Source: Cephalopachus bancanus
Lineage: Eukaryota > Chordata > Mammalia > Primates > Tarsiidae
Assembly (NCBI GenBank): GCA_027257055.1
Contig: JAPVLO010000982.1
Location: forward strand, 1-64,000
Reading direction: 5' to 3'
DNA: 64,000 nucleotides
The number at the start of each line of letters is the position of its first letter. The stretch's first letter is position 1. The position numbers were made by a program, and so were the translations under genes. A model generated the notes under the pieces. The model saw nothing but the letters and a program-made list of their open reading frames with translations, did not search any database and was not told the origin of the DNA. This document shows positions 1 to 12,356 of the stretch, piece by piece.

Positions 1-552
1 AATCTCTGATAAACTTTTGAATTTTTTTCATGGTAGTTGTTACTTCACCTTTTGTGTTTATATCTGTGTTTGGGCTTTCTCATTATTTAGTCAGTCTGGT
101 TAGGAGTCTCTCAATCTAATTTATTCTTTCTAAAAAGCAGCTTTTTGTCTTGTTGATCCTGCTCTGATATTTTTGTCTTCTGTGTCTTCTAATTGTGATT
201 GTATTTTGGTAATATGGATTCTTCTGCTGAAGTCAGGATTTAGGCAGTGTTGCCTTTTCTGTCTTTAGTTGTGATGTTAGGCTGTTTATTGCAATATTTC
301 TTTTGATGTGTGTGTACAATGCTATGGATTTTGCTCTTACCACTGGTTTCAGATTCTGATAACCTGCATCTTGGTTTTCATTTGTTTCCAGGTATCTTTT
401 CATTTCTTGATTTCCATGTTGGCCCACAAGTCATTCAGCAGCATTTTGCTTAGTGTCCATGTCTTTGGTGCTTTGGGGGGGATCTTTTTTGTGGCGGTAT
501 TTATTGTTTATTGTTTATTCCACTGTTATCTGAGAAGATGCATGGTATTATT

Positions 553-1101
553 TCAATTTTTTTTTAAGGCTTGATTGATGTCTGAGGATGTGATCGCTAT
601 TGGAGTATGTTTCATGTGCTGATGAGTAGAATCTCTATCTCTAGTTGTTGAGTGAAGTGTTTGGCAGATTTCTGCTAAGTCCATTTGGTTAAGTGTCAAG
701 TTGAAGTTCCAAATCTCCTTGGTTTTTTGCCCTGATGGTATATCTAAAGTTATTTTTGGGCTATGGGTGTTTAGATCTCCAATTATGATTGTGCAAAAGT
801 CAATGTCTTCTCTTAATTTACTTAGTAGTTGTTTTATAAAACCTGGAGCGCCTGTGTTGGGTGCATATATGCTCAGGATAGCTATTCTTGTTGGTGGATT
901 AAGCCTTATATCATTATGTATTATAGTGTCCTTCTGTGTCTTTTTCAACTTTTGATGACTTGAAGACTGCTTGTCTAACATCAGAATAGCTATGCTTGCC
1001 TTCTCTTTTCCATTCACCTGAAAGTTCATTTTACAGCCTCCTACTTTAAGTTTGTGACTGTTCTTTTCAGTGAGATGAGTTTCCTGTAGGCAGAAGATCA
1101 T
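553..1101 (-). pseudogene. L1-A ORF2 endonuclease domain, broken
   Basis: A 182-codon open stretch from the apurinic/apyrimidinic-like endonuclease of ORF2p, which nicks target DNA for target-primed reverse transcription. Visible motifs: LQETHLTEKNSH (catalytic Glu region), SIYAPNTGAP and the Asp/Asn loop IIGDLNTHS. The reading frame is interrupted on both sides, so it is not functional. Confidence 0.8.
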
Positions 1102-2410
1102 TGGATCATGCTTTTTATTTAGTTTGCCACTTTTGTCTCTTCAGCGGTGCATTTAATCTATTCATGTTCAGGTTGATTATTAAAATGTAAGAGTTCATTG
1201 CTGTCTTGGGCTCTCAGGGGTTTGCTTTGTTTTCTTTTAATTTTTGTATTTATATATTTGTGTGTTTTCATTTTTGTTTGTTCTCTGTGTGCTCTTTTAA
1301 CTTTGTGTTTGTCTGCACTTTTGTGATGGGCATGACTTTTTTTTTCTATGTTCATGAGTTTCTAAGAGTTTTCTGAGAGACTGGGTTGGAGGTGTATATA
1401 ATCCTAATTCTTTTAGGAATTGGATTTTGATGAAAGATTTTAATCTTCCATCACTTGATGAAACTTAGCTCAGCGGTATCAAAAATTAATTATTGGTTAA
1501 AATTGCTTATCTTTAACAACAGTGAAAGTTGGACTTTAGTTTCTTCTGGCTTGTAGTGTTTCTGCAGTTAAGTCTGGAGTGATTCTGGTGGTAGGCAGTC
1601 TGATCTTTCTCTCTCACTGCTTTAGGATTTTTTATTTCATGCTTAATTTGTGAAAGTGGGTAACTGGGTGTCTAGGTGATAGTCTTCTCGTGTGATAATT
1701 TGCACAGATTCTCTGAATCTCTTGTGTTTGAATGGTCACATCTCTGGTGACATGAGGAAAGTTTTATTGGATGATTTAATGGAATACTTGTTTAATGATG
1801 TTTGCCATTTCCCTATCTACTTCAGGGATACCAGCCAGGCATATATTTGTCTTCTTGACATCATACCATGTATATTTTGCTTTTGCTGAAGATTTGCTGC
1901 TATGTTTTACCAGATTGTGTTAATTCCATTTTTTGGTCTTTAAGATCTGAGATTATTTCCTCTTTTTGGTTAGTTTTGCTTCTTATGGTTGTTACTTGGT
2001 TAATCGTTCTGGAATGGAGTTCTTTATTTCCATTAATTCATAATAGACTTTTAAAAAATTGCTCAACTCCACTTTTGTTTCCTGTATAGTTTCATTGAGT
2101 TTTGCTTCTTGTTTCTCTTGGTTCCTGTGCATTTTTGCCATCCAGTTGTTTGATTTTTAGGCTGTCATCTTGGCAGGTTGTTTTGGAGGGTTTTCATTGC
2201 TTATGATTTGGTTTTTTTTTGGGGGGAGGGGTTATCTTTTTAGAACTCTGAAGGTTGTCTGTGTTTTTCCATTGTTTTTTTTTTTCTCATTTGTAACAGG
2301 CATCATTTTCTCCTCTATAATTCCATCACACAGCAAAATGAAATTTTGCTCTGCAAAATTAGTCGTATTGGTTTTCAGGCCCTTCTGCAAGTGACTGAAG
2401 ACTGGGTGTG

Positions 2411-3117
2411 GGTGAACTAACTCATATTAGAATCACTCACCTCACTCTTTCATTGGGCGAGACTTCAGTTCCTGTACTTGGCTGGCACTCAGCAGGAGAT
2501 AGGTATGTAGATTTCCACACCTACCATCACTTTCTGGTCTCTGTGTAAAAAGAGACATCTTGGTGTATTGGTGTGTGTGTATTGGTGTCTGGGTCCCTAC
2601 TCTCTGCCTTGCTTGTTTATTTCCCCACCAGTTGCTGGTGACAAACATGCCAGTCTGAGCAACACTGTAGGCTGTTTTTTTTTTTTTTCTTCTCGCTTTG
2701 GAGCTGGCTGCCAGAGCAGTGTCTGGCAGGTGGGATTTGCTTCCAACTTCACTTGGGAGTCAGTTGCCCTCTCCTACTGTGGCCAAAACAACTGTGTGGG
2801 CCTGACAGCTAGGGCACGGCTGGAAAGGGGGGTGAATTTGCTTGATATTTGATAGAATCACTCACCCGTCTCCTTCACTGATTAGATCTTCCAACTTTGT
2901 CAGAGTCTGGAACAGGAAAGGGGATGGTACATCTGGAATCCTGTGTCTGCCTTTGCTTTCTGGTCTCTGAGCACTCAAAGATACTTCATTGGGTACAAGG
3001 TATATTGCCTGTCCAAAAGCATATAGGATGTCTCCATTGATTGGCAACTGGGTCCCAATTCTCCATCTTGCTGGGTGAGAGAGGCTCTAGTCTGTTGCTT
3101 TCTGGTGGTCATCTTGG
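2411..3117 (-). repeat. Tandem units in the L1-A 5' UTR
   Basis: The stretch starting GGTGAACTAACTCATATTAG (2411) recurs at 2831 as GGTGAATTTGCTTGATATTT, both followed by GAATCACTCACC (2430 and 2855). Both units later contain CTTTCTGGTCTCTG and TGGGTCCC, giving a period of about 425 bp. The second unit leads into the L1 5' end. Confidence 0.65.
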
Positions 3118-3719
3118 ATCTCTCTCCATTAGCAAAATTTAAATGATAAACTTCAGTCTTGTGGTTTTGTTCTAAGTAACAGTGATATAGCAAATGAAGG
3201 CTGAGTAGGTAAAGAAATGTCAAAGAAAATTAATTTTTCATCTGATCAGGTCTTCACTGAGTAACAGTAAAATTTATGAGAGACTGAGTAACATAGAAAA
3301 GGTACTTCTCCAATTTTCTACGAGGTTCATGGCATAGCCAATAGTCTTCTAGCTGCTCAACTGGAACAACAGTTCAGGAAAAGTTGAGAATATATTTTTA
3401 TTCCATTCCCTTTTTTTAAAGAATGGAGGCAAAGCATACAAGAAAGGAGTAAAATGGAAAAGTATATACATTCCTGAGTGTATGCTTTTGGCATTCGTTA
3501 CTGATTTTGTCTGTTTCCTGCCAGAAGAGGAGTTTCAGATCTTCCACTGGTTCATAGTAATAGGAAAGTTGGTCAGATATGGAAGGTCTTTGCCTGTGGA
3601 AATTCAGAAGGCATAAGTTTAACTCTAGATGTATGTACCCAACTATTGATTTCCTGAAGTTTTACAGCAGTAGATGTACTAAGAACCTGATATTGTCCAT
3701 TCATCTTCAATTGGAACTG
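3118..3719. other. Unassigned sequence between L1-A and ERV pol
   Basis: No open frame of note. It may be the pol-env junction or leader of the adjacent antisense ERV, but I see no diagnostic motif. Confidence 0.3.
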
Positions 3720-4640
3720 TTCTGTGTTTTAAGTAAAACCAAATATTCGAGCTAAATTGATGATACAAAAGGAGTTTTGTCTGGAGCCAAGAGAATCTGG
3801 TTAGCATAGTCTTGAATAGCTGTTTGTGCTTGTCCCAAGTTATTAACACACTGGGTTATTTCTAAAGATTCTTTCCTGTAAAAGATCATACCCCATGAAG
3901 GTATGACCATACAGTATTTCAAAAGGAGTATATTTTTAGGTGAGATTGTATTTCTGAGTAAAGCTATAGATAGCAACTTAACTCATGATTCTGGTGCTTC
4001 CTGACATAATTTTCTAACTGTCTTTTTTAAAAAGTGATTATTTTTTTTCTGCTTTTCCTGATGAAGGGGTCTCCATGAGGAATGTAAATAATATTCAATT
4101 TCTAGGGTTGCTGATATTGTTTGAGTAATTTTAGCTACAAAAATTCATTTATTGTCATTCTGTATGTTTTTACGTTATCCAAAATGAAGATTTAAAAAAA
4201 AAATAAGACCTTTAATATTTGTATGGCTTTTTCAGACCTAAAAGATAACCCTCAATCCAGTCATTGAGTCTGTCCGTGAATACTAACTAGTATTTATAGC
4301 TTTGAGCTGGTGTCATCTTTGTAAAATCTATTTGCCATTCTTCTCCTGGATAAAGTCCCTTTCTTTATATGGTGTGAGTAAGATAGGTTTTCTTAAATGT
4401 TCCCCTGTCTCGTTTATGAAACAAAAGGAAAAGGAGTGAAGTTCTATCTTATTATAAAAGATTACCATATTAAGCTTTCTGGGGTATCTCTACCCAGGCA
4501 AGTGGAATCATATAATCCTCCAACAGTTTTCCAAAATTATTCTTGGGCAAGAGGAATTTCATCTCCCTTTCTCACTGTCTTTTATATTTAACTTAGTGCC
4601 TTGTTGTTTTGCCCAGAGTATTTCTTCCTTTGCGTACTGT
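3720..4640 (-). pseudogene. ERV1 pol: integrase fragment
   Basis: Near 4060-4150 the - strand reads ..YYLHSSWRPL, like the integrase core segment (HSSWRPQSSGKVE) of class I ERVs. The 3752-3976 stretch (ALLRNTISPKN, NLGQAQTAIQDYANQI) matches the C-terminal part. Several frame breaks separate them. Confidence 0.65.
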
Positions 4641-4749
4641 GGCTCAACAGAGGTATTATGATTTTGTGGAATAAATGACATCATGACCTTTTCCTTTTAG
4701 TGTCTCCTGCTATGTGTTTTGCTACATAGTCAGCAAAAGAGTCTCCTTA

Positions 4750-5454
4750 TGTGATGAAAGAGTCTTTCTTTTCATGTTCCTTCAGTGAATTACAGCTACC
4801 TCCAAAAACTCTAGTACTGCTTCTAAAAGCATTATATATTTTATCAGGAGTTTTTTCCTGTTAACGTTCCCTATTTTTCCCATATAGTGGCATTAGCATG
4901 AATAACTATAGACATACACATATAATCCATGTAAATATTTTTATTTCTTTTTCCAGTTGTGGGATCTGAGCTAGATCTATAGAATCTAACTTTTGAGCTA
5001 AAGTATTATTGGGAAGTGCTTGTGCCTCTATGACCTTGTATGAGTGTATGGCTGCATATCCAGTAATCATGTTTCCTTATTCAACAAAGTTTCCTAATCT
5101 GTAAACCATTTCTCTTTTGGATTAGTTAAAAGCTCATCATGTAGGTCAGACATGCTAGAGTTTACCTGCTCTATGAATTCTGTGTAGGAATGAACTAATT
5201 CCTCTGATTTTCAGGCTAGCATTAAAGTGCCTGGTTTTAATGTCTGACAACTTGAAGAGTAGACTCTGTGCTCTCAAGGAGAAGGACCTGACATTTTGGT
5301 AGCCTTCCGTTTGTCTTTGCTCATGTCCTTTGGCTTCCAATATTCCGTGAACCTCTTGACTTGTGAGAACCTCCATAGGCTTACCAAAGGTTAAATTTGT
5401 GGTCCTTTCCATGAATAAAGCAGTGGCTGCTACTGTCCAAATACTGGCAAGCAT
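4750..5454 (-). pseudogene. ERV1 pol: RT connection and RNase H fragment
   Basis: The 5155-5454 open stretch (VAATALFMERTTNLTFGKP, MEVLTSQEVHGILEAKG) matches the linker before RNase H in gamma-type Pol. Reading on near 5110 gives WFTD, the RNase H active-site start, followed directly by a stop. RNase H degrades the RNA strand during reverse transcription; this copy cannot be expressed. Confidence 0.65.
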
Positions 5455-6646
5455 CCATTATTGACTGTGTTCAGTTGTTTAGAGAAGTAGTCAACTGGCC
5501 AGAGAGTTTTACCCCTTGTTTGAGCAAGAACCCCTGTGGCCATCTTATGCTCCATGAAGGCAGACAAGTTTTTCTATATTGGGCAAGCTAAGTCCCAGAG
5601 CAGAGAACATTTTTTAGGTCTTAAGAAACCCTCTGGTGCTCTTATTTTCATTCAGAAGCTCGGTATCTGCTCTCTTTGTGGTTTCGTAGAATGGGTTAGC
5701 AATAAAGCCAAAATTTGAAATCTATATTCTACAAAAACCCGCCATTCCCCAAAAAGTTATCAGCTGCTTACAAGTGTTAGGAAACTACTCATTTATAATG
5801 ACTGTTTACTTTCTGTTGTAAAATCTCCTTGCCAGGGGACTAACATGTAACCCAAATATTTCACCTGTTGTAAGTTAATCTGGACCTTTTTAGGAGAGAT
5901 TCAGTACCCCCCTTTTTTCCAAAAGGTTCAATGTTAAGATGGTATTATTTAATGAACATTCCTAAGTAGGACTACAGAGTAGCATGTAATCATACTGCAA
6001 AACAATGCCTAACCCTATTTTTTTTTTTTAAAGATGTGGGGGTACAATTCAGAGTTGGGAATACAAATGGCCATTGTACAGGTAAAGTTTGGGCTTTACT
6101 TTGGTACTCATTTCACCTGATTTGAATTCAGGTGCCCCTAATGATAAAGTGTGCACTCCCTTCAACTGACAGCTTCCCACCACTGCCAATCCCTTTCTTA
6201 TAGTGTTATGATAATTGTTCAGGATCTGCTTATGAGTGAGAACATGTGGTACTCAGTTATTTGTTTCTGTGATAGGTCACTGAGTATTATAGACTCTAAG
6301 TCCATCCAAGTTGCTGTGAAGTTCATAATTTTGTCCTTCGTTAGGGCTGCATAATATTCCATCATGTATATGTACCATGTTTTCTTTTTTTTAATCCAAT
6401 CCACTTTTGATGGACAGCATGGTTGGTTCCTTGTTTTTGCTATGGTGAATAAAGCTGCAATAAACATACATGTGCAGGTATGTTTTTCATAGAGTGATTT
6501 GAGCTTCTCCACTCCAGGTATATTCCGATAATGGAGATTGCTGGGTGATATGGAATGTCAAGTTTTAGACTTTTAAGGAATCACTCCACTGTTTTCCACA
6601 GAGGTTGTACTAGTGTGTAGAAGTGTGCCCTTTTTCCTGCATCCTC

Positions 6647-7385
6647 TGAAATGAGCTAAATCAGTTAAAAAAATCAGATTGCTAGCAAGATAATAGTATC
6701 AACCAGCTTATTCCATTTTGTTTAAAGTTTCCATCTTAGTTGCCTGCCTGACCTAAAAATCACTCCTATGTGTGATTACTGTAACATTTCCATGACCACA
6801 GACCTGCAGCTTTATTCCCTTTTGGGGAAGTCTTGCTGACCGTTTCCTGCTGACTATTACAAAACTCCCTAGCCGTAAGTTCCATGTAATTGTATGTTTT
6901 GTTAACTGAAATCAAATGTTATGCTTTGCAAAACCCCATTGTTACGTTTTCATATTTTGTTCTTATATTTTGTTAGTGACCTAACCAAGGTAACTCCATT
7001 GTGTAATGATTCTTCTACCTTGTCTCTATGTAACTGCCTTAAACTATATCTTGTTGGCAGAACTCCAGGGACGTCTCGGACACTGGTTGTGCCTGGGACA
7101 TGAAATTAATCAAAACTTCCTAACAATCAGAAGTTCCCATTTAGGTTGCCAAGTTAATGGTTGCTATGGTCACTAAGTTGCTATGTACTGCAAATTTTAT
7201 AGGTCAAATTTGCAGTAGCCAACACTGCAAATTTTACCTGTAAAAACTTGTCACAAACTACACTAGTTTGTCAAGAGTTTTTTCTGGTGTTTGCCTGCTC
7301 TTGGTTGACTTGTATGTTAATAAAGAACTCATAATTAACTAGACTGTGCTTGACAGTGTGACTTCTTGCTTACTCAGTCATAACA
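6647..7385 (+). mobile_element. Solo LTR (ERV1-type), 739 bp, with 4-bp target duplication
   Basis: The element begins TG (6647) and ends CA (7385) and is flanked by CCTC at 6643-6646 and 7386-7389. L1-B sequence continues on both sides, so the LTR entered L1-B. An AATAAA signal near 7320, about 65 bp before the end, gives + orientation. A 4-bp duplication is typical of class I ERVs. Confidence 0.8.
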
Positions 7386-7479
7386 CCTCTCCAATATCTA
7401 TTGTTTTTTTGAGTTATTGATGATGGCCATCCTGACTGGAGTTGGGTTTGCTGGAGTTCTTTTGCTGAGAATTGTTTGG

Positions 7480-9990
7480 CTATTTGTGGTCATTTATGCT
7501 TTTATATACATTTCTGTATTGTTGTTTCCTGGTCAAGAAGAATGATGTTGGTAATTTAATGAGTATTAAATCTGTAGATCTTCTTGGATAGGATGGCCAT
7601 CTGAACATTGTTGATTCTTCCAATCCATGAGCATGGAATATTTTTCTATTTGTTTGTGTCATCTTTGATTTCTTTGAACAGTGTTTTGTATTTTTCATTG
7701 TAAAGATCTTTCACATCTCTGGTTAGAAAGATGCCAAGGTATTTCATTTCTGATTGCTCCAGCCCGGACTTCCAATGCTATATTGAACAGGAGGGGTGAG
7801 AATGGGCATCCTTGTCTTGTTCCAGTTTTTTTCACATTGATTTTGTACTCAGAGACTTTGCCCAAGTCCTTTATTGATGCAAGAAAATTTTTGAAAGTTT
7901 TTCTTGAATTTTTGAGGTATAGAATCATACCAACAAACAGGAATAACTTGACTTTCTCTTTTCCTATTTGGTTGCTCCTGGTTTCCTTCTCTCATCTGAT
8001 TTTTTAGCTAGGACTTCTAACACTGTGTTGAAAAGGAGAGGTAAAAGTGGACAGCCTTGTCTTGTTATAGTTTTCAGGGGAAATGCTTCCAATTTTTGTC
8101 CATACAGCAATATGTTAACTGGGGTTTATTGTAGATGGATCGTAATGTTTTGAGTTGTATTCCATCTATACCTAGGTTTTCAAGGATTTTTATGAAGGGA
8201 TGCTGGATTTTATCAAAAGCTTATTCAGCATATAATGATATTATCATGTGATTCCTATTGTTACATCTGTTGGTAAATTTAATTGCATTTATGGTGTTGT
8301 GGATATTGGACCTGCCCTGCATCCTGGTGCTGAAGCCCACTTGGCCATCATGGATGATTTTTGAGATGTATTGTTGGACCTGATTTGCTAGAATCTTGTT
8401 GAGTATTTTTGTGTTGATGTTCATCAGGGATATTGACCTGTACCACTCTTTCTTTGTTGGATCTTTATCAGTGTGGTGTTATCATCACAAAATGATTTGG
8501 GGAGAGGTCCATCTTTCTTGATTGCTTGGAATACTTTCAATAGAGTTAGTATCGTCTCCTCTTTGCATGTTTTTGAGAACTCTGCTGTGAAGCTGTCTGG
8601 TACAGGAATTATTTTGTGTGGATAGTTTTCTTACTATAATGGAGTTGATTTTGTGGGTTGTTACTGGTCTATTTAATGCCTCAGTTTCTTCTTGTTTCAA
8701 CCTTGGATGGTTGTGATGTCAGAAAGTCCTCCATTTTATTTTGGTTTTTGAGTTTGTTTCCATACAGGTGTGCCTAGTAATCTCCAATAAATTTTTGTAT
8801 TTTGTCAAGGTCCAATGTTATTTTATCTTGAACATTTCCATTTATGTTTATTTGGGTTTTTTTCTTTCTATTTCCTAGTCACTCTGGCTAGGGGTCTGTC
8901 AATCTTGTTTATCCTTTCAAAGAACCAGCTTTTTATTTTGTTGATTTTTTTCTATGATTTTTTTTTTTTCTTCTATGTTGTGTATTTGGGCTTTTACTTT
9001 GGTGGTATGGATTCTTCAGTTGAAGTTAGGATTTTGTTGGTCTTGTTTTTCCAAGCACCCTTAAGTGATTTGTTAGGCTGTTAACTTGTGATCTTTCCAT
9101 TTTCTTGATGTGTGTTTACAAAGAAATGAGTTCTCCTCTCCGTACTTTTTTCATGACATCCCAGAGATTTTGGTTAGATATGTCTTTATTTTTATTTGTT
9201 TCCAAAGCTCTTTTAATTTCTGCTTTGTTAGCAATATTGACCCAGGAGTTGTTCAGCATTTATACTGTTTAGTGTCCATGTCTTCGTGGGTTTTAGGGGA
9301 GCTTTGTTAGTGTTGATATTTATTTTTATTTCATTGTAGTTTGACAAGGTGCATGACAGTATTTTACTCTTATGAAATTTTTTTTGCTTGATTTATGGGC
9401 TAAGGATATTGTCAATCTTTGAGTAAATTTTGGTGGTGAGAAGTAGAATGTGTATTCTGTGGTAGTTGGGTGGAGTGTTCTATAGGTATCTCCATTTGGT
9501 TAAGCATCACATTAAGATTCTGAATCTCCTTACTGAATTTTTGTCTCGATTATCTATCTAGGGTTTAGTGGGGGCATTTAAATGCCCATCAATGATAGTG
9601 TTAGAGTGTATACCTTTTTTTAGTTTACCTGAAAGCTGCTATAAAGGTTAATGCTTCTATGTTGAGTGCATATATGTTTAGAATGGATGCTTCTTGTTGA
9701 TGTGTTGACATTTTTATCATTATGTTGTGACCTTCTGCATCTTTAAAAAAATTTTTTTTATAACTTAAAGACTATTTTGTGTGATATTAAGATTGTAACT
9801 TATGTGTTCTGTTTGGCTGAAAATTTGTTTTCTGTCCACTTACTTTGAGTCTTTGAGTCTGTGAATGTCCATTTTGGTGAAATTAGTCTCCTGGAGCTAG
9901 CATATTATTGTGTCATCTTTTTAACAAGATTGTCATTCCATGTCTTTTCAGTGGTTCATTTAGTCCAGGCACATTCAGCCTAATAATTGG
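7480..9990 (-). pseudogene. L1-B ORF2 fragments (endonuclease to reverse transcriptase)
   Basis: Short open stretches carry ORF2p signatures: [14 protein letters not shown] in RT at 7695-7928, and [30 protein letters not shown] at 8221-8424 read across its length. Sequence to about 9990 matches the endonuclease of the other copies. At least a dozen breaks make it dead. Confidence 0.75.
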
Positions 9991-10169
9991 ATCTGAGAGT
10001 TTATCCTGTCATAAGATTTTTACAGGGATTGTTGTTGTTATTTGTTAATTTCTTTGTTGGTTTTCTTTTGACATGTAAGTTGATATATGGTGTGTTTTCA
10101 GTCTTTTTCCACATTCTTAGAAAAAGTGTAGTCATTCTTTTTTTCTTTTTGTGTTTAATACTTTCTTAA

Positions 10170-11090
10170 ATGTCTCTTGTACAGTTGGTCTGGAGGCAGC
10201 ATAAACTCTTAGGAATTGAGTATCTGGAAAGGAGCTGAATTCTCCATCACTGAGGAAGCTTAGCTTAGCTGAGTAGGAAATTCTTGGTTGAAATTGTTTG
10301 TCTTTGATAACTTCGAAGATTGAGCTTCAGTCTTTTCTTGTCTATAATGTTTCTGTGGATGAGTCCGCTGCTATTCTAGTGGTCTTCCCCAGTTTTCCCC
10401 TGTATACTGACTTTTCTCTTTTGCTGTCCTTAGGATTGTTTTCTCTTATACCTTCTTTGTGTAAATGAATTACTGTGTTTCTAGTGGTTGGTCTTCTCAG
10501 TTGATGTCTTGGAGGGGTTCTCTGAATTTTTTGTGTTTGAATGATCATGTATCTGAAGAGATAAGGGAAGTTTTCTTGGATAAATTCATGGAATGTTTGT
10601 TTCAGGGTGGTCTCTGTGTCTGCCTCAGGAATGCTAATTAATCGTAGTTTTAACCTCTTGATATAATCACATATCTCCTGGAGGCTTTGTTCTGTCTTTT
10701 AATGCTTATTTTCTGTGCTTTTAACAGTTTATGTTAGTTCCTTATTTTAGTTCTCAAGTTATGAGATTCTTCTTCTGCTTAGTTAATTCTGTTTTCCATG
10801 CTTGTTAGATATTTATTTCACTTACTGTATTCTTTATTGCTGTCATCTCAGTTATCAACTCCTACTTTTTTTCCCTTATCTCTCCTCATTTCTATTCATT
10901 CTCTCTATTAATATGATCTCTGGGTTTGTGGTTTGAGACCAGTTGTTCTGGGGACTCTTCATTGTTTGCATTCCGAAGTCTGTATTCTGAGGTGCTGTCT
11001 TACCAGGTGCTGTTTGGGACCTGTGTTCTCCCTTTGATTCTTCTTCATTTGTGATGGGTTTCCTTCTCTTCCCCCTCTCCTTTGCTCATT
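10170..11090 (-). pseudogene. L1-B ORF1 remnant
   Basis: The 10342-10548 stretch (TPPRHQLRRPTTRNTVIHLH) matches the C-terminal domain of the ORF1 RNA-binding chaperone; the coiled-coil part upstream (about 10650-10860) is recognisable by alignment to L1-C but not open. Confidence 0.65.
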
Positions 11091-12056
11091 GATGGGGGTT
11101 AGCCTTCACTTCTTGTTCAGTCCCCTCTTCTTCCTTATGTAGATCCTCTGGATTTGTTCAATTTTGAAACTGGACTGGTGGGTGAGGCTGTTTTGCGATT
11201 TGATTAAGGTGTGATGGGAGAGCTGGGGTTCAGAAGCTATCTTCAGATCACAGTATCTGGTGACAGGTTTGTAGGGCCCCTGGAACCCGCTTCCCACTGT
11301 CCATGCGGCAGGGGTGTATGTATGCCCCCTGAAAGGAAAATGAGGTAAGAAAAAGGAAAATAATGGGAAAAGGAAAAGGAAGAAGGTAGATGAAAGGAGA
11401 TTAAGAGAGAGGATAAGAGAGAGGATAAGGAGAAGGAAAACAGGCTCATCAACAAATAAGCAAACAAATAAAAACGTACAAACAAACATACAATTAAAAA
11501 AAAAACCTTATGCTGCACTTGTCCTAAAAAATACCCATATTCAAACATAAAAACTAAAAAACTAAAATACAAAAACAAAATTAGTACTAAAATATAAACA
11601 GAGAGAGAAAAAAATAATCTCTCTCTGTGACTGTTTCTGGAACTTCAGGTTTCTTTCCCAAGCAGCAGCACTGCTTCTGGCCACCACTGCAGTAGGGAGT
11701 GGGCTCTGTTCTCCTGCTTTTCCCCCTCTGCTCTTGGCACAGGCTGATTAGATTGCTCTTAGCATGAGTAAGATGCCCCATGGAATGTTGTGGGAGGAGG
11801 ATGAATCTGATCCATACTTATACAACTCTTTTGCTGCTGCTGCTACTGCCACCAAGTTCCCCAATTCAGATCAGATATGTCCATGCAGGTTCAGCATGTG
11901 GGTGGAACATCTGCATGTGGGTGGGACATTTCTGTGTCCACTCCTGCAATTTCCTCTCTGGGTCCATGATGGTCAATCTTAGAGGGATGCTAAGATATAG
12001 AAAAATAATAACAATTGCTCCTGCCATTTTGCTATCCTTTTACTGTCTGCCTTATA

Positions 12057-12067
12057 GCTTATTTCTT
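12057..12067 (+). repeat. L1-C target-site duplication, left copy
   Basis: GCTTATTTCTT here and at 18723-18733 bound L1-C. The paralogous empty site near 29877 reads GCTTTTTACTT. Confidence 0.85.
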
Positions 12068-12356
12068 TTTTTTTTCTTCTCTTCACATTTATTTATTTAT
12101 TTATTTATTTATTTATTGTGAAGTTGTGGGGTACAGTTAAGGGTTAGGTATACAATTGCGTTTCATTCAGGCACCCTGTTGATATAGGATGTTTCCCCGT
12201 ACCCAGACAGATATTTGCTACTGTTAATCCCATCTCCCTCCCCCCACCATAGTTTCCCAGTACGTCAGTCATTTTCGTATAGTATTGCATTGGATGTTTA
12301 AGGTCCATTATATGAGTGAGAACATGTGATACTCGGATCTTTGTTTCTGTGAGAGG

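Larger units (their letters stand above)
1..3117 (-). mobile_element. L1-A: 5' part of an old antisense LINE-1
   Basis: Read on the - strand the order is 5' UTR (about 3117 to 2400), ORF1 (about 2330-1360) and the start of ORF2 (from about 1240), which runs off the left edge. The sequence parallels the better preserved L1 at 12-18.7 kb: the ORF2 endonuclease at 553-1101 contains LQETHLTEK and GDLNTHSP, and the text near 1140-1185 matches the ORF2 start of the other copies. The 5' end is placed near 3117 (GGTCATCTTGG, the complement of an AAGATG-type L1 start). Confidence 0.8.
3720..6010 (-). mobile_element. Class I (gamma-like) endogenous retrovirus, pol remnant
   Basis: On the - strand the fragments follow pol order: reverse transcriptase end (about 5960-5460), RNase H (about 5454-4750), integrase (about 4640-3720). 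No LTR is paired with it here, and the L1-B 3' tail abuts it at about 6011. Stops and frameshifts are everywhere, so it is inactive. Confidence 0.65.
6011..11990 (-). mobile_element. L1-B: rearranged antisense LINE-1, split by a solo LTR
   Basis: A poly-T run at 6019-6030 followed by GTGGGGGTACAATTCAGAG is the antisense 3' end. ORF2 fragments extend to about 10000, ORF1 lies at about 10170-11090, and a 5' UTR reaches about 11990. Three rearrangements are visible: a solo LTR at 6647-7385, a deletion at about 7445 (ORF2 jumps by roughly 750 bp compared with L1-C), and a repeated RT segment (7757-7829 and 8006-8077). Confidence 0.8.

Noticed and set aside
7968..8153. ORF containing [20 protein letters not shown]
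   Set aside because: Complement-strand shadow of the L1 RT motif; it recurs at every L1 in the window.
11106..11578. Two hydrophobic ORFs of 111 and 127 codons
   Set aside because: They translate the purine-rich 5' UTR of L1-B on the L1 sense strand; low-complexity Phe/Leu/Ser with no motif.
12089..12118. (TTTA)n as an independent satellite
   Set aside because: It is the expanded A-rich tail of L1-C, just inside the target duplication.
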